A stretch of DNA of 64,000 bases from the NCBI GenBank assembly GCA_949752745.1, contig OX457027.1, positions 61,114,329-61,178,328 of the forward strand, written 5' to 3'. This stretch comes from Protula sp. h YS-2021 (lineage: Eukaryota > Annelida > Polychaeta > Sabellida > Serpulidae). How positions within the stretch are numbered: the first letter of the stretch is position 1; each line of letters opens with the position of its first letter. The notes beneath the pieces were generated by a model. The model ran no database searches and was not told the DNA's origin. It worked only from the letters and a program-made list of their open reading frames with translations. Both the position numbers and the translations under genes were made by a program. This document shows positions 1-10,879 of this stretch, piece after piece.

Positions 1-759
1 ATCGCTAACGCGGTAACAGTAAGAACAAGGGAGTTCAAAAAGATGGATAATGCTGAGGGCCGTACCTTATCCCGTTTTCACGCCTCGCGCCACTGTGCTG
101 TAAGACCAGGCCCGTATCGACCATCGGACGACCTAATATCTTCAGAACCCTTGGAGCAACCGTCGAAACGCACGGTTTGGATGCCCTCGGTTCGCAATGA
201 TTCGGACATTCCACTAGTGGAGAAAGACGCTAAGACCATTGAGGCGTCCTCACGACATATTCTTAATGTAATGTCATTTCAGGACCACACTCTGAAAGCG
301 TTAAAAACGCGTTGGGAGGATTTACGCCTCAATGATCCGGTCACGTCCAAACTATGGGAATGTCTGGCTCTTGCAACCAGGGACGTGGTCAAGCTATCTA
401 CTTACCTGATGACGTCCATGGTTTTTCTCAGACGGGATGCCTTCTTACAACATTGCTGGTCAAGCGTGAAAGGGTTGAGGGATTTGCGTCATGCTCCCAT
501 TCTGGGTGAAAAAGAATTGTTTCCTCCCGCAGAAATAGAGCGAGTAAATCAAGAAAGCCGCTCCCTATCACAAGACTTCGCCTTGATGTCCAGGATGTCC
601 CGTGCATCATTTCGGCGCCCACTCAAACGCAAGAGAGTTAAACGCCCAAACTCGGAGCAGGCTAAGCCCATATCTCAATCGCAACCCCCTCCGGCCAAGA
701 AGCCCAAGTCGGGTCACAGCAATCGACAGGAGGGCCCATCACCGCAACAGAGCAGGTAG
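1..759 (+). CDS. DIRS-A Gag-like protein, 5' partial
   Basis: Structural protein of the DIRS element, expected to package the element RNA in the cytoplasm. The frame is open from base 1; an internal ATG at 43 would give 238 residues, but the missing upstream part probably belongs to the same protein. A helical middle section (about residues 75-175 of the ATG-43 form) is followed by a strongly basic tail with clusters such as RRPLKRKRVKRP and a Pro/Gln/Lys-rich end, as expected of a nucleic-acid-binding Gag C-terminus. The stop is TAG at 757-759. The RT frame is already open from 602 in the +1 phase, so Gag and Pol overlap by about 160 bases. No zinc knuckle is present. The identification rests on position and composition rather than on a strong motif. 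Confidence 0.65.
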   Translation: MANAVTVRTREFKKMDNAEGRTLSRFHASRHCAVRPGPYRPSDDLISSEPLEQPSKRTVWMPSVRNDSDIPLVEKDAKTIEASSRHILNVMSFQDHTLKALKTRWEDLRLNDPVTSKLWECLALATRDVVKLSTYLMTSMVFLRRDAFLQHCWSSVKGLRDLRHAPILGEKELFPPAEIERVNQESRSLSQDFALMSRMSRASFRRPLKRKRVKRPNSEQAKPISQSQPPPAKKPKSGHSNRQEGPSPQQSR

Positions 760-2785
760 CAGCCAATCAAAGTACCGCCCAGAGACTCATTGGTCTCCTG
801 GCGATACTTTAATAAGTGTAGAAAATCCAAAAGATTTGCATTCCTGCATCTCCTACTGGCCCGTAGGAGGAAGGCTAGGCAAATTCTGGAAGGCCTGGGC
901 AGAAATGGGTGCCCCTCGTCGGGTAGTCCGATGGCTAAAAAACGGGTATTCTCTACCGTTCAAACGGGATCAAAGGGGTCACAAAGTCCCTATTCCCCTA
1001 ACTGCCTGGGCACCAGAAAACTTAGTCACCTCCTATCCCAAAGGGTCAGACAAAGATGTAGCCCTTCAGGAAATGTTGATATCCCTGAAAGAAAAAGAGG
1101 CCATAGAGGAAATGCCCGAAACCCAGGAAGCCTTTTTCAGCAGGGTCTTTCTAGTCCCCAAAAAATCAGGCGGGTGGAGATTAGTCATAGACCTCTCCTC
1201 CCTCAACGAATTCCTAATGACCACAACTTTCCAAATGGATACAGCCCAAGTTATAAAAGAAAGCCTTCAGGCAGGGATGTGGGGCACGTCGATAGATCTG
1301 TCAGACGCGTACCTCCATATCCCATTGCATCATTCAACCAAAAAATTCGTAAGCTTTCAAATAGGCCTACAACGTTTTTGGTTTCGGGCACTCCCTTTCG
1401 GTCTCTCCACGGCTCCGTATGTGTTTTCAAAGGTAATGAAAGTTCTGAAGTCTTGGGCTCGCCTAGAAGGCATGTTGGTGTTCCAATATCTAGACGACTG
1501 GTTACTAGCCCATCAAGACAAACAAACGGCCCGTCTTCAAACTATAACTCTAGTTCGAAAGGCCATTCAGGTGGGGCTCGTAGTCAACATACCCAAATCG
1601 GAACTTTCACCCAAACAAGACATTATATTCCTCGGGGAAAGATGGGATCTAAAAAATGCAAGAGCCTTTCCTACCGAAGAGAGACGCCAAAGAGTCTGTC
1701 AGGCAATAAAAGCAATCCCAGCAGACAAAAACGTGAACTTACAAGCAATGGAATCCCTGTTAGGTCTCCTAGTTGCAACCGAAAAAACGGTCCCTTTAGG
1801 CCGCTTGCATTACAGACCATTTCAAAGACAGGTCAGATTTGCACTAAGAAAAGGGAGGTTTCCCCGTGCCAAAACAAAAATTTCTGGGAAAACACTAATT
1901 CCCCTACAATGGTGGTGCGATCCCATAGTGATGACCGAGGGTGTCCCCTTTCACCCCCCCACCCCCAGAGATAGAACTTCAGACCGATTCGTCCCAGAAG
2001 GGCTGGGGGATACATTGTCAGGGTCAAGTATGGAAAGGGTTATGGGCTCCCCCCTAAACAGCTACCACATCAATTGGTTAGAATTACGAGTAGTGTGGAT
2101 AGCCCTAAACAGATTGAATCACATTCTCAGGGGCAAATCCGTACGGTTCCTTTTAGACAACTCTACGGCAGTAGCTTACCTAAACAGACAGGGAGGGACC
2201 AGGTCTCTTCATCTCTCGAAATTAGCATGCAAGATTCTTTGCTTTGCTCGCCAATGTCACATCACCCTAACAGCCCATCATTTAGCGGGAAAACTCAATG
2301 TACTGGCAGATTTGGCTTCCAGGGAGGGACAAATAATTCATACGGAATGGTGCCTAGCACACACATCCTTCCGATGGGTAGCAGGTCAATCACCATGGGG
2401 TCCCCCCTCCATAGACCTATTCGCCAATTCCATGACGACCCAACTGCCCAGGTTTATCTCCCCCTGCCCGGATCCAGCTGCATGGGCGGTGGACGCACTC
2501 AATTGCCCATGGCCAACCCAAGAAGTACTGTACGCCTTCCCCCCACAGGCAATACTCCTTCAAGTTCTCCAAAGGGTAATCAAACTGAAACCACGATTCC
2601 TCCTGTTAGTGGCCCCATGGATGCCGGAAGCTCCATGGTTTGCCCTATTGCTACAATGCAAGGTGGTCAAATCAGTCCCGATCCCATGCCACAAAGAACT
2701 ATTATCCCAACCACACTGGCATCACTTCCACCCGGCTCCTCATCTGCTGAACCTACATCTTTGGTGTCTGACCAGTCTTTCTTAA
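602..2785 (+). CDS. DIRS-A reverse transcriptase / RNase H / methylase-like polyprotein
   Basis: Copies the element RNA into DNA and removes the RNA strand. The conserved region starts with the DIRS signature PVGGRLGKFWKAW near base 860. RT motifs follow in order: LVPKKSGGWR, SIDLSDAYLHI, the ALPFGLSTAP block and the catalytic YLDD at 1487-1498 (about residue 296). RNase H landmarks include NWLELRVVWIALN, LLDNSTAVAYLNRQGG and LNVLADLASR. The C-terminal DLFAN...PDP...FPP block from about 2410 is the Dam-like domain typical of DIRS elements. The first RNase H aspartate (TDSSQKGWG) is not in this frame: it is read in another phase between about 1968 and 2055, bounded on both sides by C-runs. The frame starts inside Gag, so the true start is uncertain; 602 is simply the first start codon in the open frame. 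Confidence 0.88.
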   Translation: MHHFGAHSNARELNAQTRSRLSPYLNRNPLRPRSPSRVTAIDRRAHHRNRAGSSQSKYRPETHWSPGDTLISVENPKDLHSCISYWPVGGRLGKFWKAWAEMGAPRRVVRWLKNGYSLPFKRDQRGHKVPIPLTAWAPENLVTSYPKGSDKDVALQEMLISLKEKEAIEEMPETQEAFFSRVFLVPKKSGGWRLVIDLSSLNEFLMTTTFQMDTAQVIKESLQAGMWGTSIDLSDAYLHIPLHHSTKKFVSFQIGLQRFWFRALPFGLSTAPYVFSKVMKVLKSWARLEGMLVFQYLDDWLLAHQDKQTARLQTITLVRKAIQVGLVVNIPKSELSPKQDIIFLGERWDLKNARAFPTEERRQRVCQAIKAIPADKNVNLQAMESLLGLLVATEKTVPLGRLHYRPFQRQVRFALRKGRFPRAKTKISGKTLIPLQWWCDPIVMTEGVPFHPPTPRDRTSDRFVPEGLGDTLSGSSMERVMGSPLNSYHINWLELRVVWIALNRLNHILRGKSVRFLLDNSTAVAYLNRQGGTRSLHLSKLACKILCFARQCHITLTAHHLAGKLNVLADLASREGQIIHTEWCLAHTSFRWVAGQSPWGPPSIDLFANSMTTQLPRFISPCPDPAAWAVDALNCPWPTQEVLYAFPPQAILLQVLQRVIKLKPRFLLLVAPWMPEAPWFALLLQCKVVKSVPIPCHKELLSQPHWHHFHPAPHLLNLHLWCLTSLS

Positions 2786-3845
2786 AAAAGAAAGGTTTCT
2801 CGAATAAGGTAGTGGATAAAATGGTTAGTAGTCATAAACAATCCACAACTAAGGTGTACAGAGCCCAGTGGAATAAATTTGCCTCGTGGTGTACCAAATC
2901 GAAAATAGATCCATTCCAGGCATCCCCACCAGTCGTGGCCGATTTTCTGGACTATCTATTTACGGACGAACATTTAAAAGTAGGTTCAATAGAGGGATAC
3001 AGGGCAGCCATAGGATCTAAACTCAAAGCATCCACAGGCTATGACCCAGGAGAAGACTCCGCCCTGTCACAATTGATCAGACACTTTAAGGTGAATTCCC
3101 CCCCCCCAGTACGCCCACAGTGGCAAAATGGGATCTGTCACTAGTTCTTCGCTTTCTTCAAAGGCCTGACATTTTTGACGAATCAGTAATATCAGCTAAA
3201 AATGCCACCTTAAGGTTCACCTTCCTATTGGCGTTGGCATCAGGCAAACGAAGAAGTGAAATTCACGCCTTAGACAGAACAGTGAGTAAGGAAAATGGGA
3301 CTTGGGATAAGGTATTCCTCGTACCAAGGGCAGGATTCATGGGCAAAACACACATCAAAACTCACGGGATGGGCACATTTGATCATATAGCCCTACCGTC
3401 CCTACCCGAAGAACATAGCCCGGGAGATCGTGTGTCATTGTGCCCCGTACAAGCACTACGACAGTATTTAGTTATTTCGGAAACATATCGATCATCAGGT
3501 CAAAAAGCCTTGATCATTTCCCACATGCCGAATTTCAATAAGGACATCTCCAAACAAACAATTTCTCGTTACATTAAAGAGGTCATTATTACAGCCTATG
3601 AAAGGTCGCAGTCTGATACCAAGCTCCTATCAGAATTGAACGTTAAAGCCCATCAAGTAAGACAGGTGGCAAATTCACTTAGGGCTTTACGCAATGTGTC
3701 ATTTTCTGAAATCCTCAAAACGGGATGCTGGGTTTCGCCAAACTCTTTTATCAAATATTACCTAAAAGATTTCTCCCAAGATGAAATCTCCGGGATTTAT
3801 TCGGTGGCCCCTTTTATAGCGGCAGAATCAACATTTAAGGCTTAA
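2740..3845 (+). pseudogene. DIRS-A tyrosine recombinase, broken by one frameshift at a 10-C run
   Basis: Integrates the circular DIRS DNA by site-specific strand exchange. The N-terminal core-binding half (KKKGFSNKVVDKM, TTKVYRAQWNKFASWC) is in phase 1. The catalytic half (AKWDLSLVLRFL onward) is in phase 0 from about 3120. The change of phase falls at the C-run 3098-3107. Catalytic residues are visible: Arg in ASGKRRSEIHAL, His-x-x-Arg in KAHQVRQVANS, Trp in TGCWVSP and Tyr in IKYYLKD, so the RHRY set is complete. Everything apart from the phase change looks intact, so a homopolymer sequencing error is as likely as a true mutation. The core-binding half overlaps the end of the RT frame. Confidence 0.85.
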
Positions 3846-3966
3846 TTTTTGTTCTGTTAACAGACCGGTCACCCCTAGACCGAAAAGCAAGGGCAAACAG
3901 AAAGGTGGACCATCCAAGGGTCGAGGCGGCTATCAACATAAGTTCAAGAATAACCGCTCCTCCTGA
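3844..3966 (+). other. Short basic RGG-type reading frame after the recombinase
   Basis: Directly behind the recombinase stop, phase 1 encodes about 35 residues rich in Lys, Arg and Gly (KSKGKQKGGPSKGRGGYQ and a basic NNRSS end) stopping at 3964-3966. The composition resembles the Gag tail of DIRS-C (GRGSHTNRGRGSYR). No start codon makes it an independent gene. It may be a displaced piece of a Gag C-terminus, a readthrough tail or chance. Confidence 0.35.
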
Positions 3967-4086
3967 TGGACCACAACCGCTTCTAGGGACATCTAGCCAC
4001 GCTTAACGGCGAAGTTTTCTTTCGATCCCATATTTTGGGACCAAGACAGTTTATACTTTCGTACCATATTCAAGAATCTGTGTTAG

Positions 4087-4268
4087 GTACCGTCACTGTA
4101 GCAGGGATTTCCTTCTTCAGGGCTGATTATGTAACCCCTTTTCTAAGTATTACTAAGAAAAGGGGGGGGAGAGCAGAGACAGACATCTCTTCTCCTTGCC
4201 CGGTTCGATATAGTCTAGTTTCACTTGATCCCTTGAAGAAGGTATCCCATTCCTACAGTGACCATACC
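4087..4268. repeat. Foldback of about 38 bp in the DIRS-A 3' region
   Basis: Bases 4087-4122 and 4231-4268 are imperfect reverse complements of each other (shared cores TCACTGTAG and CCTTCTTCA), with an AAAAGGGG/CCCCTTTT pair around 4137-4166 inside the loop. The segment follows the recombinase and precedes the terminal repeats, so it may be part of the internal complementary region that guides circle formation. Confidence 0.6.
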
Positions 4269-4269
4269 G

Positions 4270-5037
4270 TGAGTACCGTAGGTGCCATTTTTTCTGGGAC
4301 TGATCCCATATGCAAATTGTGACAGTTCTCAACAAATTATAATTCTGTGATTATGCCTTCACCCTGTGGGTGTGTAGTAATTTTAATTTCATGAATAAGG
4401 TGCTTATTATCCGTATTTTCACTTATGCTAAGAGATCGTGACAATACTTCAATTTGTGTTCCATTTATGTGTTCAGGCCTTAAGGCCAGCATGTTTTTAC
4501 TGACACAGACGGAGCTAATTTCCTCTGTGTTAAGAATTTTATTTTACGTAAATCAGGTTTTGGATTTACTACTTTTAAATAAGCTTTTAAGGTCAATAAA
4601 ATTGATTTACTTTGTACCTTCTGCATGATAATACATAGCATCAGAGTATCCCAGGTCGGGCTCCATCCAGTGGGAGGCAGGCGGGGGATGGATAGGATAC
4701 TCATTCAAACGGTTGGTTTGATGGTCAATTTTAGCTTGGTACTACGTTGGAGTCCTTTGACCGTTAGTACTACTTTTTGTTATTCTTTGTCAATGGATCG
4801 GGAGTGCTCTTCTCGACTATTAGTTGGAAGAATAGTAAAAGCGGAACATGGTTTGAGTCTTTTATTTTTCTCTCACTTTGTACCCTTATGTCCAAGGACA
4901 TTGCACTCTGTCGAGTATACAGCACAATTCGCGTAATTATTTATCAATTTTTCAACAGAATGGCAGGCTCCCCTTCTCCGGACTTTAGTCCCATCTAAAG
5001 TGGAGATAAGCGAATTTAAAGCTTTTACGAAGTAAAA
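4270..5037. other. Noncoding right tail of DIRS-A
   Basis: No reading frame here resembles a protein. A segment near 4655-4690 (CTCCATCCAGTGGGAGG) has a counterpart at 12,303-12,320 in the relic copy, and CCATCTAAAGTGGAGA occurs directly at 4991 and again at 5330. The stretch is best read as terminal-repeat DNA of the element. Confidence 0.5.
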
Positions 5038-5398
5038 CTATCGTTTTATTTTCGTAAAACGCGCTTTTACGAGTAAAAGCGCAATTCGCGTTCTCCACTT
5101 TAGCCTATCTTCCCTCCCAGCCAACCCGCAACAAGCCTGGGTGCGTTGTCACCACTTTTTGGGGCTTGAAGGGAATGATTGATGTCTTCGAATGACGTAA
5201 GTCTTATCGTTCTCGCTTGCTGATTGGCTGGAGATGGAGGGAAGACAGGATGGAGAGTAGAGGGACCATTCTATTCACAAGGAAAAATTTCATTTTTATT
5301 TGCGTGGTATTATTTACCGGAAGGGAACCCATCTAAAGTGGAGAACGCGAATTGCGCTTTTACTCGTAAAAGCGCGTTTTACGAAAATAAAACGATAG
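5038..5398. repeat. Perfect 66-bp inverted repeat pair, DIRS-A right end
   Basis: Bases 5038-5103 are the exact reverse complement of 5333-5398, separated by 229 bp. Each arm also contains its own hairpin, a 10-bp stem GCGCTTTTAC closed by a 2-nt loop. The same arrangement, diverged, is present at 12,660-13,030. A perfect arm pair suggests recent replication or continued correction. Confidence 0.9.
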
Positions 5399-5399
5399 A

Positions 5400-5467
5400 T
5401 TGAACGGAGTATTTTTGCGTTTTAATTTTTGTCACGTGTTTAACAGCTAGCGAAATGAGGTTCTAGT
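5400..5467 (+). mobile_element. Fragment of a Helentron-like 3' terminus
   Basis: The sequence from the start through TTTAACAGCTAGCGAAATG to TTCTAGTTTT matches, diverged, the reverse complement of 43,171-43,255. The end carries one arm of the hairpin and the CTAG terminus. It abuts the end of DIRS-A. Only the terminus is present. Confidence 0.5.
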
Positions 5468-5469
5468 TT

Positions 5470-7680
5470 TAATTGTATTTTACAGTTTATTTGGTCAAAT
5501 AAACCCAATAAGATTAAACACCGCACATCAGTAGGAAATTTTGATGAGGTGGGGGGGGGGGGGGGTATTCGTGCCCCGCATTTGTGACTGTTGAGATTGA
5601 CTTGGTAATCAAGCCTGTAGAATGAAACTATAAACAATGCTATAATACATTGCGAAATGGAAAAACAGATGGGCTTAGAATGAATTTTCATTCAAACATC
5701 GATTTAAAATATATACTTCTCCCTTCTTTTTATAAAGAAATGCTATGTGTTTTAAGCATTATCTATACATTAAGCATTGAATATAAAAGAAATATCATAC
5801 ATTAAAGATTTATAAGATGAAGAAGTACGATCTGAAGTTAGATATTCTGCTCTATAACGGTCCAAAAATTAAATTAGCAAATGGCTTGAGAATACGGATA
5901 ACAATAGATTGTTAACAGAAGACTATGTAGTCGACAGTAGAAGCCCTTTGTTTAAATGTAGGGAGAGCTAAAACTAAAGATTATCATTATATTTTTGATA
6001 AGGAAAATTGTAGAAGTAAGTCTGACCTTAAGGCACAGGAAAGACTGAATGAAGATACTCGTATTTTTCAAAATGTGCCTTGTTATAAAAAGATTACGAT
6101 ACAAACACAAGTATTGGCCATGCAGTTTAAATTAATCCGCAACAGTATAGCTATAAATAAGAGAAAAAAAGATTGAAATAGTGTGGGATTAGATGCATGT
6201 GAATTTTATAGTATTTAGGATATTTTAATTTATTTTTCTAAAGCCACTCCGGAAGCAATCAATAGGTGCCTGAGCATGCTGATGCTGCACTCGTTCGTCT
6301 GTAAGAAGTGGGATCTTCTACTTGGGAAGAATAGCTCATCAGAAGATCATCTCTCGCTTTAATAAAATATTATATTTATCAGTTTTGAATTCACAAGGAA
6401 CAGTTTCAGGAGAAAAACTTCGTCACAAATGCTAAGGTACGGTCTTTTGTAGATCTGAGAAATTTAAAGGATGAAATGCTGCAAGAAAAAATAGGCTATC
6501 GTTGCTTTAAGAGGAATTCTGCCTGTTCAGAATAAGCAAAATATTATGGAACTTAAGGCTTTCCATGCTTGACATTTGTTTAGCGTTGAACTGTTTTGAA
6601 GTTTTTGACTTCAATTCAGTTTCAAATTAATATTTGAAATAAAAAAGTGTTTTTGCTGTAAAGATATTTGCAGTACTTATTTTTCACATTTTGAAGTGCG
6701 AATTTACATTTTACTCAATTTCGTGATTTAATTGACTCCTTGTTGACCGCTCTTTAGTTCACATAGCGGTGACATCCTGTGCAATGTTTTTCGTAGATAT
6801 CTTGCCACCGTTAAGGAAAAGAATTCTACTTTACCTCCTGATTCATGTAGTAATTATGTGTAGAGGTGTTTCGATGTGGCTAGTTGTGTTTTTTTTTTCA
6901 GCCAGCCTACCAGTAGGTGGTTCTTTGGCATTTAGACTTGGTTATGTGTTTTAGTTTTCCTGTAGTTTCGGCATGTTTTATTTGCCCCTTCCTATCCCAT
7001 CCTTTCCCTCTCCATGCCTTGAAAGGCTAAGAAGACGCTAAGCATCCTCGCTCTTGCAAGAGAGGTATTGGAAGTCCTTATCTCCACCTCCACCTGCACA
7101 TCCAAACACATGGCACAGATCAACGGAAGACCTAGAATGATTTCCGGCCTTCCCTGCTTCCGATGTTCCAGTGAAAATCTTTTCCCAGCAGTGCCCCAAC
7201 AGATTTTGTATTAAAATCCCAAAAGTTTCGGAGGCATTTATTGCCCGGATGTAAACAAATAGAAAATGACGGAAAATGTTGAAGGTAAAAAAAAAAAAAA
7301 CGTGAAGTTCTTAGACGTATATCACGTGGTGAAAATTTGTTGAACCATCTTTATTTATTATTGCAGCATCTTTATATCCAAAATACATGTAAGGGAGCCG
7401 AGTTGAGGGGCCACTTGCGCGCCTAGGGCGATAAAGGGGGTTTTTCTGGTAAATAATCACAACTTACGATATCTGTATCCGCTGTGTAAAGGAGGGATAT
7501 AGGTATAGGCATGTCCAACTGTGCATCTGTCCCACTTTCATTTCTAGACCGTAACTCTGAAACTACTGAAACTCTGAAATTTTTTCTTGTTCACTTAAAA
7601 ACATGGCTAAAAAATTACTCATTCGAAAACAGGATCCCAGTTTAGTAATGGGAAAGTGAGGATAAAATGCTGAGGAAGTT
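5470..7680. other. Intergenic DNA without a recognisable gene
   Basis: AT-rich sequence with a 15-plus G homopolymer near 5550-5566. Open frames are short and lack family motifs. A 61-residue hydrophobic frame at 6769-6954 has no context to support it. Confidence 0.6.
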
Positions 7681-7684
7681 CTGG

Positions 7685-7825
7685 GGTTCTTTCCCAAACG
7701 GTGCTGAGGAAGTGCTGTGGAAAGTGCTGAGGAAGTGCTGGGGAAATGCTGAGGAAGTGCTGGGAAATTGCTGAGGAATGCTGGAGAAATGCTGAGGAAG
7801 TGCTGAGGAAAGTACTGAGGCAGTA
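7685..7825. repeat. Minisatellite with unit GTGCTGAGGAA-type, about 15 bp
   Basis: About nine imperfect copies of a unit like AAGTGCTGAGGAAAT follow one another. The array explains the minus-strand frame here that reads as repeats of QHFLSTS, which is not a gene. Confidence 0.85.
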
Positions 7826-7829
7826 TGTC

Positions 7830-8795
7830 ACCCTTGACCCTCGGAAGCAGGGAAACTCTGAAGTCAGTCCAGGTCCATCATCCAGACCCCTTCCAAGGTC
7901 TATCCCTTCATAGGATGTTGCTTTTGTTACCCACCCCTGGGAGTGCACAGCTCATATAGCACTTACTTGTCACTTCATTACAGTTGCATGCAGTTACCAG
8001 CAGTGCGAACATCTCAGTGACTCCGAATGAAAAGCGACTGAAGGTCAGTCAAGGCGCAAGGCCATGGCTGTAGGGTAGAACCCAGCAGCTTGCACTACTC
8101 CTTCCCTGAAGGACTCATAACTGCCTTGGGACATTGACTGAGTCCAGTTTTCAAAAATCAGCTGCAGAGAACAAGTCTACCTGTTCGAGGATTGTAGTAA
8201 CTATTCATAAACTTTTGTGGACACCCCTGGCAATGGCAATGAATGTGGGCGAACTGGGCACCCCGCCATCATAATCAATGGACATCTCATACTCTAGATC
8301 TGTATCAAAGACATTGCCAACCCTTATCCCCGTTAATTTCCCAGAGATAACCCAGGAAATGCCCTCCATGAAGGCCAATGATGCGCAGAATCCCAGCTGT
8401 CACGACACGGGCCCTGGTAGAGAAATAAACTCCATAACCTGAACACAATCTCAGCTACAGCTGTGGTATTCAGAGGCAATCGATCCCACCACATTCCCAG
8501 GTAGTGACGTTTGTCCAAGAACAGGATTAAACCATTGAAACCGTACAACAAGCAAAATAGATGCCCTACTCTGTCCTAAAAAGTGCAATAAAACTGGAGA
8601 CTTCCAGCCATGACAGGAAGACGCCCAATCCACATCCCGAGTCCTCAGACCTTTGCCCCAGCACCTAAACCAGTTCTTTCCCCCCATCCTCCCCCCCCCC
8701 CCCCACGTTTCACTTTTCGAAGTCACGCTGATACAGAAAAGGAGTCGTTTCTTGCCGTAGTCCCAAGCTCGGGGCCTTCGGCCATTTAGTATGGA
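7830..8795. other. Intergenic DNA without a recognisable gene
   Basis: Nothing in either strand resembles a known protein. A C-run lies at about 8692-8704. Confidence 0.5.
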
Positions 8796-8799
8796 ATAT

Positions 8800-9075
8800 A
8801 TCACCATGTGTCAAAAGAAAAACGCGGAGAAGGGGGATGGGTAATTCTGAAAGCAGAAGCTTTCCTCTCGGAGTGTCAGTTTCGTTAAAAGAGGGAGGGG
8901 CAATTTTCAAGCAGTACGTTTCCCATTAAACGGTGTGGTTATTTCAGAACTTCACTCTGTGTTTGATTAAAAAAGGAATGTTATTCAAATTAGCACTCCG
9001 CGTTTACAGGTCGTTAAAAAAAGCCATGGACACGAATGGTAACCAACTGGTACGTGGGTGCACCCGGGGGGGGGT
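8800..9075. repeat. Dispersed repeat, second copy at 53,390-53,665
   Basis: Several blocks recur in the same order in both places: CTCGGAGTG, then a short TCC/ATTAAA block, GAGGGAGGGCA or GAGGGAGGGGCA, a CAGTAC block, then CATGG..A..AATGGTAACCA and a closing C- or G-run. No coding capacity is seen. The class of element is unknown. Confidence 0.65.
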
Positions 9076-10879
9076 TTCTTAGTGTCAAATACGGTAGCTT
9101 AGACGACGACAAAGCCATGTCCTATTTACATTAATCTGAGTAAATGTCAGTCAAAACGGTCCCATGCCAGCCGGAAACTTAAGTAGTTACATGAGGAGAG
9201 AAAACGATAGAAGGCGTCATTGTCTAAATCTCCTACCCCCTTCTGAGTCAATCGGTCTGACGGTGCACACTGCATAGCCTGGACCAGAATCATCGAGCTC
9301 TTCTGATGTTAATTGAGGGCGAGTCAGGCACTCCCCTTTGCACAGGAATTCTCTGCTTTGGGGCTTTACAAAGAAGACTCAGGTCCAGCTAGCCTCTCTA
9401 CAGGCCTTCATGTTACAGCAGAAACAGCAAGTGAAGCACCCTACCCAACATCCCCCGCAGCGTTCTCCTCACCATCACAACTAAAATATGCTCAGTCCTT
9501 TGCGGAAGTTCCTAACGCCATTCCGACCAGCCCGAGCAAGAAGATTGGACAATGACGGGGTAGAGTCTCATTCATTGTCAGCCTCAGAGAGTTCTGGCTC
9601 TGAGCAGGGGAAGAGCTACAAGAGTCAGTTCTGAGTATCATGCACCCAAACTGTCGGATGGATTCTTTGAGGTCTCCCAAGAAGGGTAAGAAATAGTGTT
9701 GAGAGCAGGACGACACCCGATTCTCACCTCTAACCCCCCCCCCCCCACACACACACACTACATAGACAGTACCTACCCCGTCGGCAGAGGACTCTTCCTC
9801 CACCAGTACTGCAAGAAAACGTCCACTTTGCACACATTGTGAAGGAGATTGCGCTGCTAACAGAGGCAGACGTAGGAAGCCCCTTCGCAGAGGAAGACGC
9901 CTCCGATCAGGCTGATATCAGAAGGTGAAGCTACAAAACAAATGATCTTCCCAACTTTAATCACCATTGTGAGGGTGGTCATGACAGCTAGACAGAGAGT
10001 ATTTCACAATAAGGACATAGTTTATTGCAAATTATGGAAAGGATCCACTCATGCCAGGAAATGCTAGGCCTTTGTCATAATGGTTGACAGACAATCTGTT
10101 TGCTGCAAAACCACTAACCCAGAGAATTAAAAATAACTGAATGCCAAAGATGTGGACGGACTCGGACTTTGAACATTACTTCTATGCAGGAGAAAACTTT
10201 GAAGGTGCTGAAATGGGCTCTAAGCCATAAAGAGATTGTATATCCAGTGGTCCTGAAGTTACTGGAATGCTTATCTATTGCCACGAAGGATAGGCCAAGA
10301 TGGCAGAGCACCAACTGAGATCAATGGTTCAGTTGAGACTAGACATATTCCTATTCCCATTGTTTTTCGTCGGTGAACGGTCTGCGGGAGCTCCATCTGA
10401 AGCAGACGGAGTTCTTACCAGCCAAGCAGACTGAGAGAATCAACTTGCAGAACAAAGAACTCGTGCGGCTCAGCCAGCAGATACACATTCAAGAGATAAG
10501 ACAATAGAAATAGATTCCGACAACTCCCCGCCGGCAGTTCAGCAGCATCGGTAAGTATAAACCACGGAGCCGTGTAGAGATAAGGAACTCTTCCCTAGGC
10601 AATGCTGTTCGTTTGTCAAGAGAAATAGAGAGGTGCTGAACTGCAAAGAATCGCCGCCGGTATGAGCAGGCTGGATTAATTTTGAAAAGTTTGGGATCAA
10701 ATGGGAGCTCCTCGTCTTGTCATCAGATATCTAAGCCAAAGCTATTCCCTCCCATTGAGGAAGGATACATGCCAACCCAGTCATTCCCCTTCCATCCAAA
10801 ATCGCCCAAATATCAACCACACAAGGACAACTTTCAACCCCTCTCACCACCAAACCTGCTGGATCTAAAATCCTGATAC

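Larger units (their letters stand above)
1..5398 (+). mobile_element. DIRS-type tyrosine-recombinase retrotransposon (DIRS-A), left end outside the window
   Basis: The order Gag, RT/RNase H/methylase-like, tyrosine recombinase, followed by inverted repeats and no LTR or integrase, is the DIRS layout. The Gag frame is open to base 1, so the left terminal repeat is not in view. The right side ends in a noncoding tail with a foldback near 4.09-4.27 kb and a perfect 66-bp inverted repeat pair closing at 5398. A decayed relative with the same right-end organisation lies at 9.3-13.0 kb, which supports the right boundary. Confidence 0.85.

Noticed and set aside
790..1974. Long Ser/Arg-rich frame overlapping DIRS-A RT
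   Set aside because: It is the +2 shadow of the RT gene; all motifs are in the other phase.
7619..7948. Minus-strand frame with QHFLS repeats
   Set aside because: Produced by the minisatellite at 7,685-7,825.
8451..8910. Overlapping minus-strand frames near 8.5-8.9 kb
   Set aside because: No domain, C-run inside, and partly within a dispersed repeat.
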